Program-made: the position numbers and the translations under genes
Notes under the pieces: generated by a model
Database searches by the model: none
What the model saw: only the letters and a program-made list of their open reading frames with translations
Told to the model about the DNA's origin: nothing
Part shown: piece after piece, positions 54,061 through 64,000 of the stretch
Position numbering within the stretch: position 1 is the first letter of the stretch
Layout of the letters: the number at the start of each line of letters is the position of its first letter
Assembly (NCBI GenBank): GCA_963758025.1
Contig: CAVWUA010000013.1
Span: forward strand, 47,778 to 111,777
From: CAVWUA01 sp963758025
GTDB taxonomy: Bacteria > Planctomycetota > Planctomycetia > Isosphaerales > Isosphaeraceae
DNA: 64,000 nucleotides
Reading direction: 5' to 3'

Positions 54061-55602
54061 GCAGTGCTGTCAGGGTCTTGGCCTGTCGTGCCGGATAGGA
54101 CGCCGATACCATAAGCTTCCGTCGGACACCAGTTTGAGGATTCCTCAGGAGTGCCTTCGTTATGGACGGCGTCGTTTTTTCCGCCGCAGTGCTTGAGAAC
54201 GTACCCTTGGCCGACGCGGCGTGGCGAACGCTGTGTTTCGCAATGGACGATCGCTGGTTGGACGACCTCTGGACGCGAACGCGCGGACGCTGCTACGAGC
54301 GGGAACTCAAGTTCCGTACGCTGGCCCATCTCGTCGCCGAAGCCTTGTTGCAGCACAGCGGCAGTGGCCGTCAAGCCTTCGAACGCGGTCGGGAGGCCGA
54401 GACGCTGACGACGTCGATCGCCTCGAGTTTCGAGAAGCTCGGGAACCTGCCGGTGCCCCTGAGCGAGGCCTTGCTTGAAGAAGGCACCCGGAGGATGGCG
54501 CGCTCCTGCCCGCGGCCCCGGCGGTTGACCCCCTGCCGGACTGCCTTGCGGATTTCGAAGTCTTTGGCGCGGACGGCAAGGCGATCAAGCATGTCAAGCG
54601 ACTGCTCGAGCCGTTGCGCAACTTGCGGGCAGGTATCCTGGGTGCGCGTGCGTCGGTGGGCTTGGACCTGCGGACGGGTCTGGCGGTGGCGATGGTGGGC
54701 CATCTCGATGGCGAAGCCGGTGAAGCGGCCCTGACGGAAGCCCTGCTGGCCAGGTTGGCGGCGTCGGCCCATCGTGTGGGGAGGCCGTGGTTGGCGGTGT
54801 TGGACCGACTCTACTGCAACCTGAGTTTTCCCCAGCAGGTGATCAAGGCCGGCGGTCATTTTCTGATCCGTTATTGCGCCAATACGACCTTCGTTCCCGA
54901 TCCGACCAGGCCGGCGCAGGAGGGCGACGACACCGACGGGCGACGGGTCGTGCAAGAGTGGGGCTGGCTGGGCAAGGCCCAGACGGGCGGCCGACAGTTC
55001 GTCCGCCGGATCACGAAGTCTCTGCCCCACGGCAAAGAGATCAGCGTGGTCACGGACCTGTGGGACGAGGTCCGGTATCCGGCCTCGGCGATGCTCTCGG
55101 CCTATCGAAGTCGTTGGGGGATCGAGACCGTTTTCCACCAGATCACCGACGTGTTCTCGTTGAAGCACCTGATCGGAACGCAGCCGAAGGCGGTGCTGTT
55201 CCAACTGTCGTTCTGCCTGCTGTTGTACAACACGCTGCAAGTCGTAGCGCCGACCTGGCGTCGTACAAAGGGTGCGTGGCGAAGAAGATTTCCAACGAGA
55301 AGCTGTTCTACGACATGAAGCGGGAACTCGTGACGGTCAACGTGCTGGTCAAAACGGAGACCTTGCTCTGCGTTGCTGGGGCCGGTGCCGACAGCGGCCG
55401 AGTTGCGTGACACGCTGCGGATGAGGCTGTGCGGCGCATGGAGCGATCGCTGGTGGAAAGCGCCCAGCTCCGGGGGTGGCGGGCACCAGAAGGTGAAGAC
55501 GCGCGTGCCTGGCAACCATACGTCGACCTACCGGGCTCTCCAGCAATCCCATGAACGAACGACCGTGGCGTCTGCGGCCCTCCAAAGACCCTGACAGCAC
55601 TG
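54061..55602 (+). mobile_element. IS4-family insertion sequence with 11-bp target duplication
   Basis: Terminal inverted repeats are perfect over 16 bp (CAGTGCTGTCAGGGTC at 54061-54076; its reverse complement at 55587-55602). It is flanked by identical 11-bp duplications CCTTGGTAAGG at 54050-54060 and 55603-55613. Length 1542 bp. The identical duplication argues for a recent insertion. Confidence 0.93.
54162..55594 (+). pseudogene. IS4-family transposase, several frameshifts
   Basis: It starts MDGVVFSAAVLENVPLADAA. Recognisable blocks are AVLDRLYCNLSFPQQVIKAG (Asp), TDLWDEVRYPASAMLSAYRS and YRSRWGIETVFHQITDVFSL, which carries the Y-(2)-R-(3)-E core of IS4 transposases. Shifts lie near 54490, 55245 and 55385; the tail ends HTSTYRALQQSHERTT. 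Given the perfect ends and duplication, the shifts are more likely sequence errors than decay. Confidence 0.78.
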
Positions 55603-55700
55603 CCTTGGTAAGGGGGAAGGAATGAAGTTCCCTGGAAGAGGGGGAGCGTCCCCTCTTTCTCTCCCCTTTGGTAAGGGGGAGCCGGAGGGGGTTCCGAGCC
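55603..55700. repeat. GC-rich palindromic dispersed repeat
   Basis: It begins with the target duplication CCTTGGTAAGG and contains the block CCCCTCTTTCTCTCCCCT and GGTAAGGGGGAGCCGGAGGG found in the copy at 53959-54060. Confidence 0.75.
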
Positions 55701-55740
55701 CATCACCGCGTCCGTTGGTGATCCCACGACGCGGCATCAC

Positions 55741-56709
55741 TCAAGGGCGCGAGCGTCGGCCGATCGCGTCGGCGGCGGCGAACAGGAGGATGACCCCGCC
55801 CGTGACCAGGCTGCGGTACTCGTCGGGGAAGCCGCTGTACGTGATCAGCGAGCCGATCGTCTGCATCAGCAGGCAGCCGGCCGCCGCGCCCAGGACGCTT
55901 CCCGACCCTCCCTGGAGCGACACGCCGCCGATGACGCACGCGGCGATCGACTCCAGCTCATAGCCCGTGCCGGTGTCCGGCTTGGCCAGGTTGACCCACG
56001 AGAGCAGGGCAATCGCCCCGAGCCCGGCCGCCAGGCCGCTCAGGGCGAAGGTGGCCACCCGGACCGCCGCCGTCCGCACGCCGGCCAGGCGCGCGGCCTC
56101 GGCGTTGCCGCCGGTCGCGTACACGTACTGGCCGAAAACCGTCTGACGCAGGACCAGCCAGCCGAGCACCGCCACGCCGAGGAAGACGAAGGCCCGCAAG
56201 GGGACGAGCGTCCGGCCGAGCGTGAGGCCCAGGTCGTCCAGGGGGTCGAACGCCGAGACGCCGGTGATCGGCCCTCCGCCCAGCAGGACGAACGTCGCCC
56301 CCCGGTAGATCAGCAAGGTGCTCAGGGTCGTCACGAAGGCGTTGGTCCGCACGAGGGCGACGAACAGGCCGTTGACCGCTCCCAGCAAGGCCCCCAGCCC
56401 CAGCGCCGCCAGGGCCGCCGGCCAGGGGCCGAGCACGTCCTGAGCCAGCCAGGCGGTCGCCGCGGCCGTCAGGCCGAGGATCGCCCCTTGCGACAGGTCG
56501 AACCCTCCGCCGATCAGCACGAACGCCTGTCCGACCGCCAGCAAGCCGACGATGCTCGCCAGCTTCAGCACGTTGCCGAGCGTCCCCGGCGCGAGGAACC
56601 CCGGCGTCATCGCCATCAGGCAGAACGCGGCGACGGCCAGGATCAAGAGCGGCAAGCGGGCCAGCAGCGTCCGCCAGGGGACGCCGGGCGGCGTTTCAGG
56701 AGAGCTCAT
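55741..56709 (-). CDS. sugar ABC transporter permease (RbsC-like)
   Basis: 322 residues with about nine hydrophobic segments. It has the conserved RbsC pattern: IVGLLAVGQAFVLIGGGFDL, LSQGAILGLTAAATAWLA, TNAFVTTLSTLLIYRG, YATGGNAEAARLAGV and ELESIAACVIGGVSLQGGSG. Its start overlaps the end of the ATPase gene by 14 bp, so the two are co-translated. No frameshift. Confidence 0.9.
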   Translation of the reverse strand: MSSPETPPGVPWRTLLARLPLLILAVAAFCLMAMTPGFLAPGTLGNVLKLASIVGLLAVGQAFVLIGGGFDLSQGAILGLTAAATAWLAQDVLGPWPAALAALGLGALLGAVNGLFVALVRTNAFVTTLSTLLIYRGATFVLLGGGPITGVSAFDPLDDLGLTLGRTLVPLRAFVFLGVAVLGWLVLRQTVFGQYVYATGGNAEAARLAGVRTAAVRVATFALSGLAAGLGAIALLSWVNLAKPDTGTGYELESIAACVIGGVSLQGGSGSVLGAAAGCLLMQTIGSLITYSGFPDEYRSLVTGGVILLFAAADAIGRRSRP

Positions 56710-58244
56710 CAGGGGCCTCGCGGGAAATCCGAGCGTTCGGGTCGTCGATCATGGCCGCCAGCAGCGTGTGCTCGTCGGCCTGGTCGGCCGGCAGGTCGCG
56801 GACGACCCTCCCGGCGCGGAGCACGACCAGGCGATCGGCCAGGCGGAGCAGTTCATGGGTATCCGACGTCACCAGCAGGACCGCCAGGCCGTCGTGCGCC
56901 AGGTCCTCGACCCGCCGGTGGATCGCCTCGCGCGTGCGGACGTCGATGCCGCGCGTCGGCTCGTTGAGGATCAGGAGGCGCGGCCCGGTCGCCGTCCAGC
57001 GCGCGAGCAGGACCTTCTGCTGGTTCCCCCCCGAGAGGGTCGTCGCCCGCTGGTCGAGTCCCGCCAGCGCGACCTCGAACGCGCGGCAAAGCTCGGCGGC
57101 GCGTCGGTGCCGACCGCCTCGATCGAGCACGCCGAACCGCGCGAGCCGGGGCAGGATCGCCAGCGCGACGTTCTCCTCGACCGATAGGGTCGGCACAAGC
57201 CCCTCGCGCCGGCGGTCGGCCGGAACCGAGGCCACCCCTCGGGCACGGGCCTCGGCCGGATGGTGCGGATGAAAAGGCCACCCTTGCCAGACGATCCGCC
57301 CTGAGGTCAGCCGATCGGCCCCGAACAGCACGCGGGCCAGTTCCTCATGTCCCGAGCCGGCCAGGCCGGTCAAACCGACGATCTCCCCGGCGCGCACCCG
57401 CAGATCGACCCCGCGCAGGGTACGGCCGCGGGCCTGCTCGACGGTCAGGATCGGCGGTCCCTCGGGGACCCTGCGCGTCGTATCCCGACGCTCGACGACC
57501 TCGCCGACCATCGCGTTCATCAGGCGATCGGGGGGCAGGTCCGCCGCCGGCCACGTGCCGACCCGCGACGCCGTCGCGCAGGACGGTGATCCGGTCGGCG
57601 ATCCGGGCGACCTCGTCGAGGTGGTGCGAGATGTAGATGATCCCCAGCCCCCGGGCGCGGAGGTCGTCGAGCACGCCGAAGAGCCGCTCGATCTCGGCGC
57701 GGGTCAGGGCGGCGGTCGGCTCGTCGAGCACCAGCACGCGGGCCTCGCGCCCCAGGGCCTTGGCAATCTCGACCAGTTGCCGTTGACCGGTCGTCAGCCG
57801 CTCGGCGCGGGCGTTCGGATCGAGCGGGAAGCCCAGCGTCTTCAGGTGCTCGGACGCGCGCCGGCGGATCGCCCGGCGGTTGATCCAGGGGCCGACGTGC
57901 GGCTCGTCCCCCAGGGCGAGGTTCTCGGCCACCGTCAACGCGCCGACCAGGCTGAACTCCTGGTGGATCACCGACACGCCGTGCGCCAGCGCGCTGGCCG
58001 GGTCGCGGAACCGGACGACCTGGCCATCCAGGGCGATCTGCCCCGCGTCGGGCCGCACCGCGCCGCCGAGCACGCCGATCAACGTGCTCTTGCCCGCGCC
58101 GTTCTCGCCGCAAAGGGCATGGACCTCCCCGGCTCGCACGTCGAGATCGACCCCCCGCAGCGCCCGGACGCCGGGATACGTCTTGACGATCCCCCGCAAG
58201 GCGACGCGGGGCGGTTTTGCGTCGAGATATTCTTGATCTTTCAA
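56696..58244 (-). CDS. sugar ABC transporter ATPase (RbsA-like), one frameshift
   Basis: A duplicated ABC ATPase. The first half has VHALCGENGAGKSTLIGVLG (Walker A), LTTGQRQLVEIAKALGRE (signature) and VLVLDEPTAALTRAE (Walker B). The second has GLTGLAGSGHEELARVLFGA (atypical P-loop, as in RbsA), LSGGNQQKVLLARW and LLILNEPTRGIDVRTR. The frame slips near 57530, between ADRITVLRDG and LMNAMVGEVVERR. I place the start at a TTG at 58244 (LKDQEYLDAKPPRVALRGI); this is tentative. No binding protein is adjacent. Confidence 0.85.
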
Positions 58245-58416
58245 TCGTGTGGCCCTTCGTGTTCGGGAAGGACCTATTCTGGCATCCACGACGTTGAAAA
58301 TCGACCCGTCTCCGACTTTCGTCCTTTCCATTGCCGGACGTGCGTTGTAAGTTGAACCCAGCGGGATACGCTTGCTCTTCTCCATGTGTCCGCGTCTCTT
58401 CACCCAATCGAGGCCC

Positions 58417-59261
58417 ATGATGACGGACGAACATCACGCTGAGGAACCCTCGTCGGACGCCGGGGACCTTCAGTTCGATCAGGCGGAGTACGAGACGCCC
58501 GAAGCCGCCGAACCAACCTGCACGGCGTGCAAGAATCCGATCGAAGAGACATATTATGAAGCCAATGGCGCGATGGTCTGCGCGTCGTGCCGGGAGTCGA
58601 TCGAGGCGGCGATGACGGGCGGCTCGCGCCTCGGGCGGTTCGTGAAGGCCACGATCTTCGGCGCGATCGCGGCGCTGGTCGGGTTCCTGATTTACTACGG
58701 CGTGATGAAGATCACCGGCTATGAGCTGGCCCTGATCTCGATCCTGGTGGGCCTGCTGGTCGGTGGAGCCGTGCCGCGGGCTCGGGGCATCGGGGGGGCT
58801 GGATTTATCAGGCGCTGGCGATCTTCTTGACCTATACGGCGATTGCCGCGAGCTATGCGGGCGTGGCCATCCCGCAATTCCTGGCCGAGATGCAGAAGGA
58901 GGAGGCGGGGGAGAACCCGAACGCCGCGCCCGCGAATGCCGCCGCGCTCGCCGATCCCGCGAAACCGGCCGCGAAGCCCGCCGACAAACCGGTCCCGGCG
59001 GCGGCACCTGTGGCGGCCCCGGCGAAGCCGACATTCAGCCTCGGCGAACTGGCCTTCGTGGTCGTGCTTCTCGTCGGGTTCCTCTACGCGCTCCCCGTGA
59101 TCGCCGGGTTTGAGAGTCCCATCGGGTTGCTCATCATCGGGTTCGCGCTCTGGGAAGCGTGGAAGATCAACCGCCGCACCCGGCTGGATTTCCAGGGGCC
59201 GTTCGTTCTGAGTGTGGTGAGGAAGGGACGGGCGATTTGCCCGTCGAAGGGGTTCCGGGCC
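58417..59261 (+). CDS. zinc-ribbon membrane protein, frameshifted
   Basis: The ATG at 58417 starts an acidic N-terminus followed by a CxxC zinc ribbon (PTCTACKNPIEETYYEANGA, MVCASCRESIEAAMTGG). A first membrane pair follows (VKATIFGAIAALVGFLIYYG, ISILVGLLVGGAV). The frame then slips near 58780 in a G run and resumes as LTYTAIAASYAGVAIPQFLA. A Pro/Ala-rich loop and two more membrane segments (LGELAFVVVLLVGFLYALP, IGLLIIGFALWEAWKINR) follow. The true stop is not clear because the frame runs into the next gene. Function unknown; the zinc ribbon may act as a partner-binding module. Confidence 0.6.
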
Positions 59262-60334
59262 ATGCGTGACGAGGCCGCCGGGGCGTCTCCCGAGGCATTG
59301 ACCTGCCCATCCTGCGGGACCGAGATCGCCCCTCGCCTGCTGACCTGCCCGGGCTGTCAGCGGTTGATCCATGCCGACCGGCTCAAGCGGCTGGCCGAGG
59401 AGGCGGAGCACGCCCAGCGCGAGGGGCACGCGGGGGAGGCCCTGGCCCTCTGGCGCGAGGCCCTGGAACTGCTCCCGCCGAGGTCACGTCAGCATCAGGT
59501 GATCGCCGCTCGGGTCGAGGAACTGAGCCGCCAGGCGGATGCCTCGCCGGCCGCGACGGCGCGGGCCGGAGAGGATGCGACCGCCGAGACGCGCAAGGCC
59601 TGGGCGGGAGCGGCGCGGCCGGTCTGGGGGCCCTGGGCCTGTTCCTCTGGAAGATGAAGTTTCTCGCCGTGCTCGCCTTGACGAAGGCCAAGTTCCTGCT
59701 GCTGGGGCTGACCAAGGCGAGCACGTTCCTCTCGATGTTCCTGTCGATGGGGGTGTACTGGGCGGCCTTCGGCTGGAAGTTCGCGTTGGGGCTGGTGCTG
59801 TCGATCTACGTCCACGAGATGGGGCACGTCGCCTCGCTCTTGCGCTACGGGGTGAAGGCCAGCCCGCCGTTGTTCGTGCCGGGCCTGGGGGCAATGGTCC
59901 GCCTGCGGCAATCGTTCACCAGCCCTCGCGAGGATGCCCGGGTGGGCCTGGCCGGGCCGCTCTGGGGCCTGGGCGCGGCGGTGTTCTGTTACGCCGTGTT
60001 CCTCGCGACCCAGTGGCCGATCTGGGCGGCGATTGCCCGCCTTGGTGCCTGGATCAACCTGTTCAACCTCCTGCCGCTCTGGCAGCTTGACGGCGGCCGG
60101 GCCTTCCGCGCCCTGACGCGCTCCCAGCGCTGGCTGGCGACGGCGGCGATTGCCGCGGCGTGGTCCGCGACCGCCGAGGGCTTGCTGATCTTGCTGTTGC
60201 TCGTCGCGGCCGTCCGCACGGCCACCGACACGCCCGCGAAGGAGCCGGACCGGATCGCCCTGATCCAGTACGTCGCCCTCGTCGCGGCCCTGTCCGCCTT
60301 GACGTTGATCCCGGTGGCGCTGCCGGGCGGCTGA
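59262..60334 (+). CDS. zinc-ribbon site-2 (M50) metalloprotease, one frameshift
   Basis: The ATG at 59262 starts a zinc ribbon (LTCPSCGTEIAPRLLTCPGC) and a helical, TPR-like stretch (res. 40-110). A frame slip near 59635 leads into the membrane protease: SIYVHEMGHVASLLRYG carries the HExxH zinc site, and LFNLLPLWQLDGGRAFRALT the second NPDG-like site (LDGG). Five or six membrane helices are present. M50 proteases cleave membrane-bound regulators. About 356 residues when joined. It overlaps or closely follows the zinc-ribbon membrane protein and may act with it. Confidence 0.8.
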
Positions 60335-60378
60335 TACGCGCGTTCGCTGATGCGTTCCGGTAATGAAGGAGGTTCCTG

Positions 60379-61464
60379 GTGACGATTTCGACGGCCATCG
60401 TTCGACCCGTGGCGGTGTTCCTCACGCTCGCTCTGGGCATCGGGGTCGTCCAGGGCGATTCATTCAACTGGCGGGACTACGACGACAAGCCGGACGACTG
60501 GTTCGCCGGCCCCGAGGCCGCCCGGATGGCCGAGAACATCCTGAGCTACCAGTCCGAGGCGGGAAGCTGGCCCAAGAACGTCGACACGTCGGCATCCCGG
60601 TACAACGGCGATCGGTCCAAGCTCAGAGGGACCTTCGACAACCGGGCGACGACCGGCGAGCTGCGCTTCCTGGCGGCGGTCGATCGCGCGACCGGCCGGC
60701 CGCGCTACCGCGACGCGTTCCTCAAGGGCCTCGACCACATCCTGGCCGCGCAGTACCCGAACGGAGGCTGGCCGCAGTTCTATCCGCCCGGTGACGCGTA
60801 TCACCGGCACATCACCTTCAACGACGGCACGATGGTCCTCCTCCTGGAGTTCCTCCGCGACGTGGCCCGCGACGACGCCTACGCCTTCGTTGACGCCCCG
60901 CGCCGGGAGGCCGCCGCGCGGGCCTTCAAGGCGGGCATCCGTTGCATCCTGGCCTGCCAGGTCGTCGTCGACGGCGTGCCGACCGCCTGGTGTGCTCAGC
61001 ACGACGAAGTGACGCTCGAACCGCGCAAGGGACGGGCCTACGAGCACCCGTCGCTCAGCGGGGCCGAGAGTGCGGGTATCCTGGCCCTGCTGATGAGCCT
61101 CGATGAGCCGAGCCCCGAGGTCCGCCGCGCCATCCACGCCGGCTCCCGCTGGTTCGAGCAGGTCAAGCTCACCGGCTTCCGGGTCGAGAAGCGCGACGGC
61201 GACGCGGTGGTGGTCGCCGACCCGGATGCTCCGCCCCTGTGGGCCCGCTTCTACGAGATCGGCACCAATCGGCCGATCTTCAGCGGCCGGGACGGCGTGA
61301 TCCAGTATTCGCTCGCGGAGATCGAACGCGAACGCCGCGGCGGCTACGCCTGGTATGGCAGCTGGGGCGAGGATCAGGCCAGGCGGTATCAGAAATGGTG
61401 CGCGAAGTGGGGCGAGACGCCCGAGACGGACGGCCCGCACGCCGAGCCGACGGGCAACGGCTGA
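60379..61464 (+). CDS. pectate lyase family 10 (PL10)
   Basis: The GTG at 60379 is preceded by a perfect AAGGAGG at 60367-60373, so it is the likely start. A signal peptide follows (AVFLTLALGIGVVQG). The PL10 pattern is visible: ENILSYQSEAGSWPKNVDTS, YPNGGWPQFYPP, FNDGTMVLLLEFLRDV, AWCAQHDEVTLEPRKGRAYE, PSLSGAESAGI and GYAWYGSWGEDQA. It cleaves polygalacturonate by β-elimination outside the cytoplasm. 361 residues, no frameshift. Gene clusters of this type suggest use of plant or algal polysaccharide. Confidence 0.92.
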   Translation: MTISTAIVRPVAVFLTLALGIGVVQGDSFNWRDYDDKPDDWFAGPEAARMAENILSYQSEAGSWPKNVDTSASRYNGDRSKLRGTFDNRATTGELRFLAAVDRATGRPRYRDAFLKGLDHILAAQYPNGGWPQFYPPGDAYHRHITFNDGTMVLLLEFLRDVARDDAYAFVDAPRREAAARAFKAGIRCILACQVVVDGVPTAWCAQHDEVTLEPRKGRAYEHPSLSGAESAGILALLMSLDEPSPEVRRAIHAGSRWFEQVKLTGFRVEKRDGDAVVVADPDAPPLWARFYEIGTNRPIFSGRDGVIQYSLAEIERERRGGYAWYGSWGEDQARRYQKWCAKWGETPETDGPHAEPTGNG

Positions 61465-61488
61465 GCGTGCCGTCGCGGTGGCTCTCGG

Positions 61489-62734
61489 TCAGGGCCAGCG
61501 CCGCTTGCCCGCCGAGGCGATCCGCTCGAAGTAATCTTTCAGCCTCGGAACGCAGACGTCCAGGCTGTACTTTTCCTCGATCAAGGCCCGCGCCGCCTCG
61601 CCCAAGGGACGATACGCGGCCGGGTCGTCCAGCACGCGCAGGGCCGTCTCGGTCAGGCGGTCCACGTCGAACAACGGCTCGACCAGCCCGGTTTTACCCG
61701 GCTCGATCACCTCGCGCACCGGGGGCGTGTCGGCGCCGAGCACGACCCGGCCGCACGACATCGCGTTGAAGAGCGACCACGAAAGCACGAAAGGAACCGT
61801 CAGGTACAGGTGCAGGTCGCTCCGGGCGAGGACGTCGGCCAGGGTCTCCGGGGGGACGTGGCCCAGGAAGACCAGGCGCGACGGGTCGTGCTCCGCGCGG
61901 GCCAGCGCCCAGTCCTTGAAGCTCGACGTGCCGGTGTGGAGGGCGTCCCAGCCGTAATAGACCTGATCGTCCCCGCGACGACGAACAGCACGTCGGGGCG
62001 CTCGCGCGAGCCGCCCGGCGACCTTCAGGAAGAGGTCGAACCCCGCATCGACTCCAGCCCCGGGCGACGAACGTGACGACCTTCGTCCCCTCGGGAATCG
62101 ACCGCCCGGCGATCTGGCGAAGGGGGGACCGGGGGCGATAGAACGCCGTGTCGATGCCGTCGAAGTGGACCTCGATCTTCGGCCGGTACCGCTCGGGGAA
62201 CGTCCGCTTCTGCCAGTGCGTCGCCGAGTAGCCGGCGTCGGCGTTGTTCAACGCGACCAGCACCGGCGCATTGATGCAGCGCGGGAAGAACGGGGCCACG
62301 TCCTCGGCCGGCGGCAGGTCGATCCGGTAGCTGATGTCGCTCGGTGATGCGACGCGAAGTAATATTCGCAGTAATTGATGATCGGGCAATCGAGCAGTCG
62401 GGCAGGAAGACCGTCGGCGCGCCCCGGCCGCCGTGGGCGACGACCAGGTCCGGGCGCAGGTCGGGCCGGGCGCGGACGGCCTCGAAGACGGACCGGCAGA
62501 GGCCCAGGAACTTGCCGTGGATCTGCGGCCAGGGGGTCGGCTGGTGGTCGCGGTCCTCGGCGGGGATGGCCATCCGCTCGAGCTCCAGCCGTCGAGCATC
62601 TCCGCCGAGGGCGTCGGGCAGGTCGACAGGTTCTCGACCAGGAACCGGCAGCGCCAGCCGTGCGACTTCGCCAGCTCCAGCGCCAGCCGGCCGAACTGCG
62701 CGGGGAACGCCTGGTGGATGAACAGAACGTGCAT
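61489..62734 (-). CDS. group 1 glycosyltransferase (GT4), frameshifted
   Basis: The ATG at 62734 starts MHVLFIHQAFPAQFGRLALE, typical of this class. Later segments in different frames include VALNNADAGYSATHWQKRTF, GIDTAFYRPRSP and, at the C-terminus, LFNAMSCGRVVLGADTPPVR and EVIEPGKTGLVEPLFDVDRL. The latter is the conserved donor-binding EPxG/E region. Several shifts (near 62610, 62360, 62070, 61960) are needed to join it. The start overlaps the stop of the upstream gene (TGATG), so the pair is coupled. Confidence 0.8.
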
Positions 62735-63984
62735 CAGCGGACATCCTCCCCCCGAGGCGATGCGGTCGAACCGCGAGCCAGGGCTGGCAGCGTGACCTCC
62801 CGGTCGTACGTGCCGCGGACCGTTCCGGGCGGCCAGGCTCAGCGGGCGGTGCGCGGCCGGGTCGTCGAGCATGTCCAGCGCGGCGCGGAACGCGGCCTCG
62901 GGGTCGTCCGGCGGGACGATCAGGCCGTATCGTCCGCCGTGAGGACCTCGCGAACCGGCTCGGCGTCCCACGCCAGCAACGGCGCCGGCGGCCATCGCCT
63001 CCAGGAGCGACCGGGCGACGGGATACGGCCGGCTCGGGACGACGTGCAGGTCGCTCGCCGCCAGGACCTCGGCGACGACCTCCGGGGCGACGCGGCCGAG
63101 GGTCCAGAACCGCGACGGGTCGGGCGGCGGGCCTGGGCGAGCATCCGCGCGGCGTAATCCTGGCCGTGGAACCGCACGTCGAGCATCCGCCCGACCGTCG
63201 GGCCGCCGATCGCGACGAAGAGCACGTCGTCCCGCTCGCGGATCAGGCGATTGGCCAGGGCGAGGAAGCGGTCGAAGCCTCGGAGGCGGTCGAGATCGCG
63301 GGCCACGAAGGTGACGATGCGCGTCCCGCTCGGGATCGATCGGCCGGCGATCGACCGGGGCCCGGCGGCTTCGTTCCGCCTCGCGAACCGCCGCGCGTCG
63401 ACGCCGTCGTGCGGACGAGGAAAGCGTCGCGGTACTCGGGCGGGTACAGCGCGCGCTGCCAGTCGGTGTCGTCCAGGGGACGACGCCGTTCTCCAGGTCG
63501 AGCAGGTCCATGGCGTTGGCCGAGCGCCGCCAGTGGAGGTACTCCGGCGGGAAGGCGGGGATGTCCTCGTCGGCCAGGTCGTGCGCGTGGGGGTGGACGT
63601 AGTAGTCGAACAGGTTGACCAGCGGCACCCGGGGCAGCGAGACCGGCGCGAAGAGGGTCGAGCCCAGGCCGGCCGAGCGGCCCAGGATCAGGTCGACCGG
63701 CCGCGGCCGGCGGGCTCCAGGACCTCCCACGCGCCGTAGGCGTAGCAGAGGCCCCGCTCCAGCTCTCGCGTCCAGGCGACCGCCGGCTCGCGGGCCACGC
63801 CGCCGACGTTGAACGGATCAACTCCAGCCCCGGCCGACCGTCGGGGCCAGGACCCCGGGATCGGCCGGTCGCAGAAGAACCGGCAGCGATAGCCCCGGCG
63901 CCGGACGAGCCAGTCGGCGAGCGGCCCCAGCCGGCCGGGGAACCTCGGCTCGATGCAGAGCAGGTGCAACGGGTCCTGAGCCAT
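62734..63984 (-). CDS. group 1 glycosyltransferase (GT4), frameshifted
   Basis: The ATG at 63984 starts MAQDPLHLLCIEPRFPGRLG, an N-terminus similar in kind to the following gene. Segments recognised include VTFVARDLDRLRGFDRFLAL-type sequence (ARDLDRLRGFDRFLALANRL), FWTLGRVAPEVVAEVLAASD, VARSLLEAMAAGAVAG and VPPDDPEAAFRAALDMLDDP. Many shifts are present. It ends at the ATG of the next glycosyltransferase. The pair probably acts on the same surface glycan. Confidence 0.75.
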
Positions 63985-64000
63985 CTCGTCGTCGAAGGAG

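Overview
The window is high-GC bacterial DNA with clear signs of a planctomycete, most likely of the Isosphaeraceae type. It has two gene pairs or fragments of the cytochrome-linked DUF1549/DUF1553 and DUF1501 families, a PVC-type membrane-bound dehydrogenase with HEAT repeats and a DUF1080 domain, a sulfatase, a PL10 pectate lyase, and many Gly/Pro-rich secreted proteins. The family assignments are from recognition of motifs in the translated sequence; no database search was run.

Layout. 1-7.5 kb: DUF1549/DUF1553 and DUF1501 genes around a DUF2142-like membrane protein. 7.7-10.9 kb: two insertion sequences (ISKra4-like, then IS50/Tn5-like). 11-15 kb: a secreted protein, a broken zinc-ribbon protein, a transposase remnant, a DUF1828/DUF1829 gene with a small partner, a methyltransferase remnant and a 138-bp tandem repeat; this looks like accessory DNA. 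15.3-24.4 kb: the dehydrogenase-amidase operon, a second DUF1501 gene and glgX. 24.5-27.9 kb: a six-EF-hand protein, YraN, a small lipoprotein and an atypical NRAMP-like transporter. 28.1-33.9 kb: a linked 16S-23S-5S rRNA operon on the minus strand, with a leader promoter and boxA-like sites. 34.1-36.9 kb: two paralogous winged-helix proteins of replication-initiator type converging on a ParB-N/DNA methyltransferase fusion. 37-43.5 kb: a DPM1-like glycosyltransferase with a LAB_N protein, an oxidoreductase-trpC pair, a membrane protein, an RbsB-like lipoprotein and an unknown gene.

44.5-48 kb: an AAA+ ATPase followed by a subtilisin-like protease, which I read as an IetAS-type anti-phage/toxin-antitoxin pair, heavily frameshifted in this sequence. 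48.4-64 kb: an enolase-superfamily gene, hairpin and tandem repeats, an N,N-dimethylformamidase-like secreted protein, a sulfatase lacking the usual CxPxR arginine, MsrA, an IS4-family element with a perfect 11-bp target duplication, sugar ABC transporter permease and ATPase genes, a zinc-ribbon membrane protein, an M50 protease, a pectate lyase and two tandem glycosyltransferases.

More than thirty apparent frameshifts occur, mostly in G or C runs, in housekeeping-type genes as well as in transposons. This suggests an indel-rich (long-read or low-coverage) assembly rather than mass pseudogenisation, so broken genes below should be read with that in mind. A GC-rich palindromic repeat family marks the targets of both IS4-superfamily elements.
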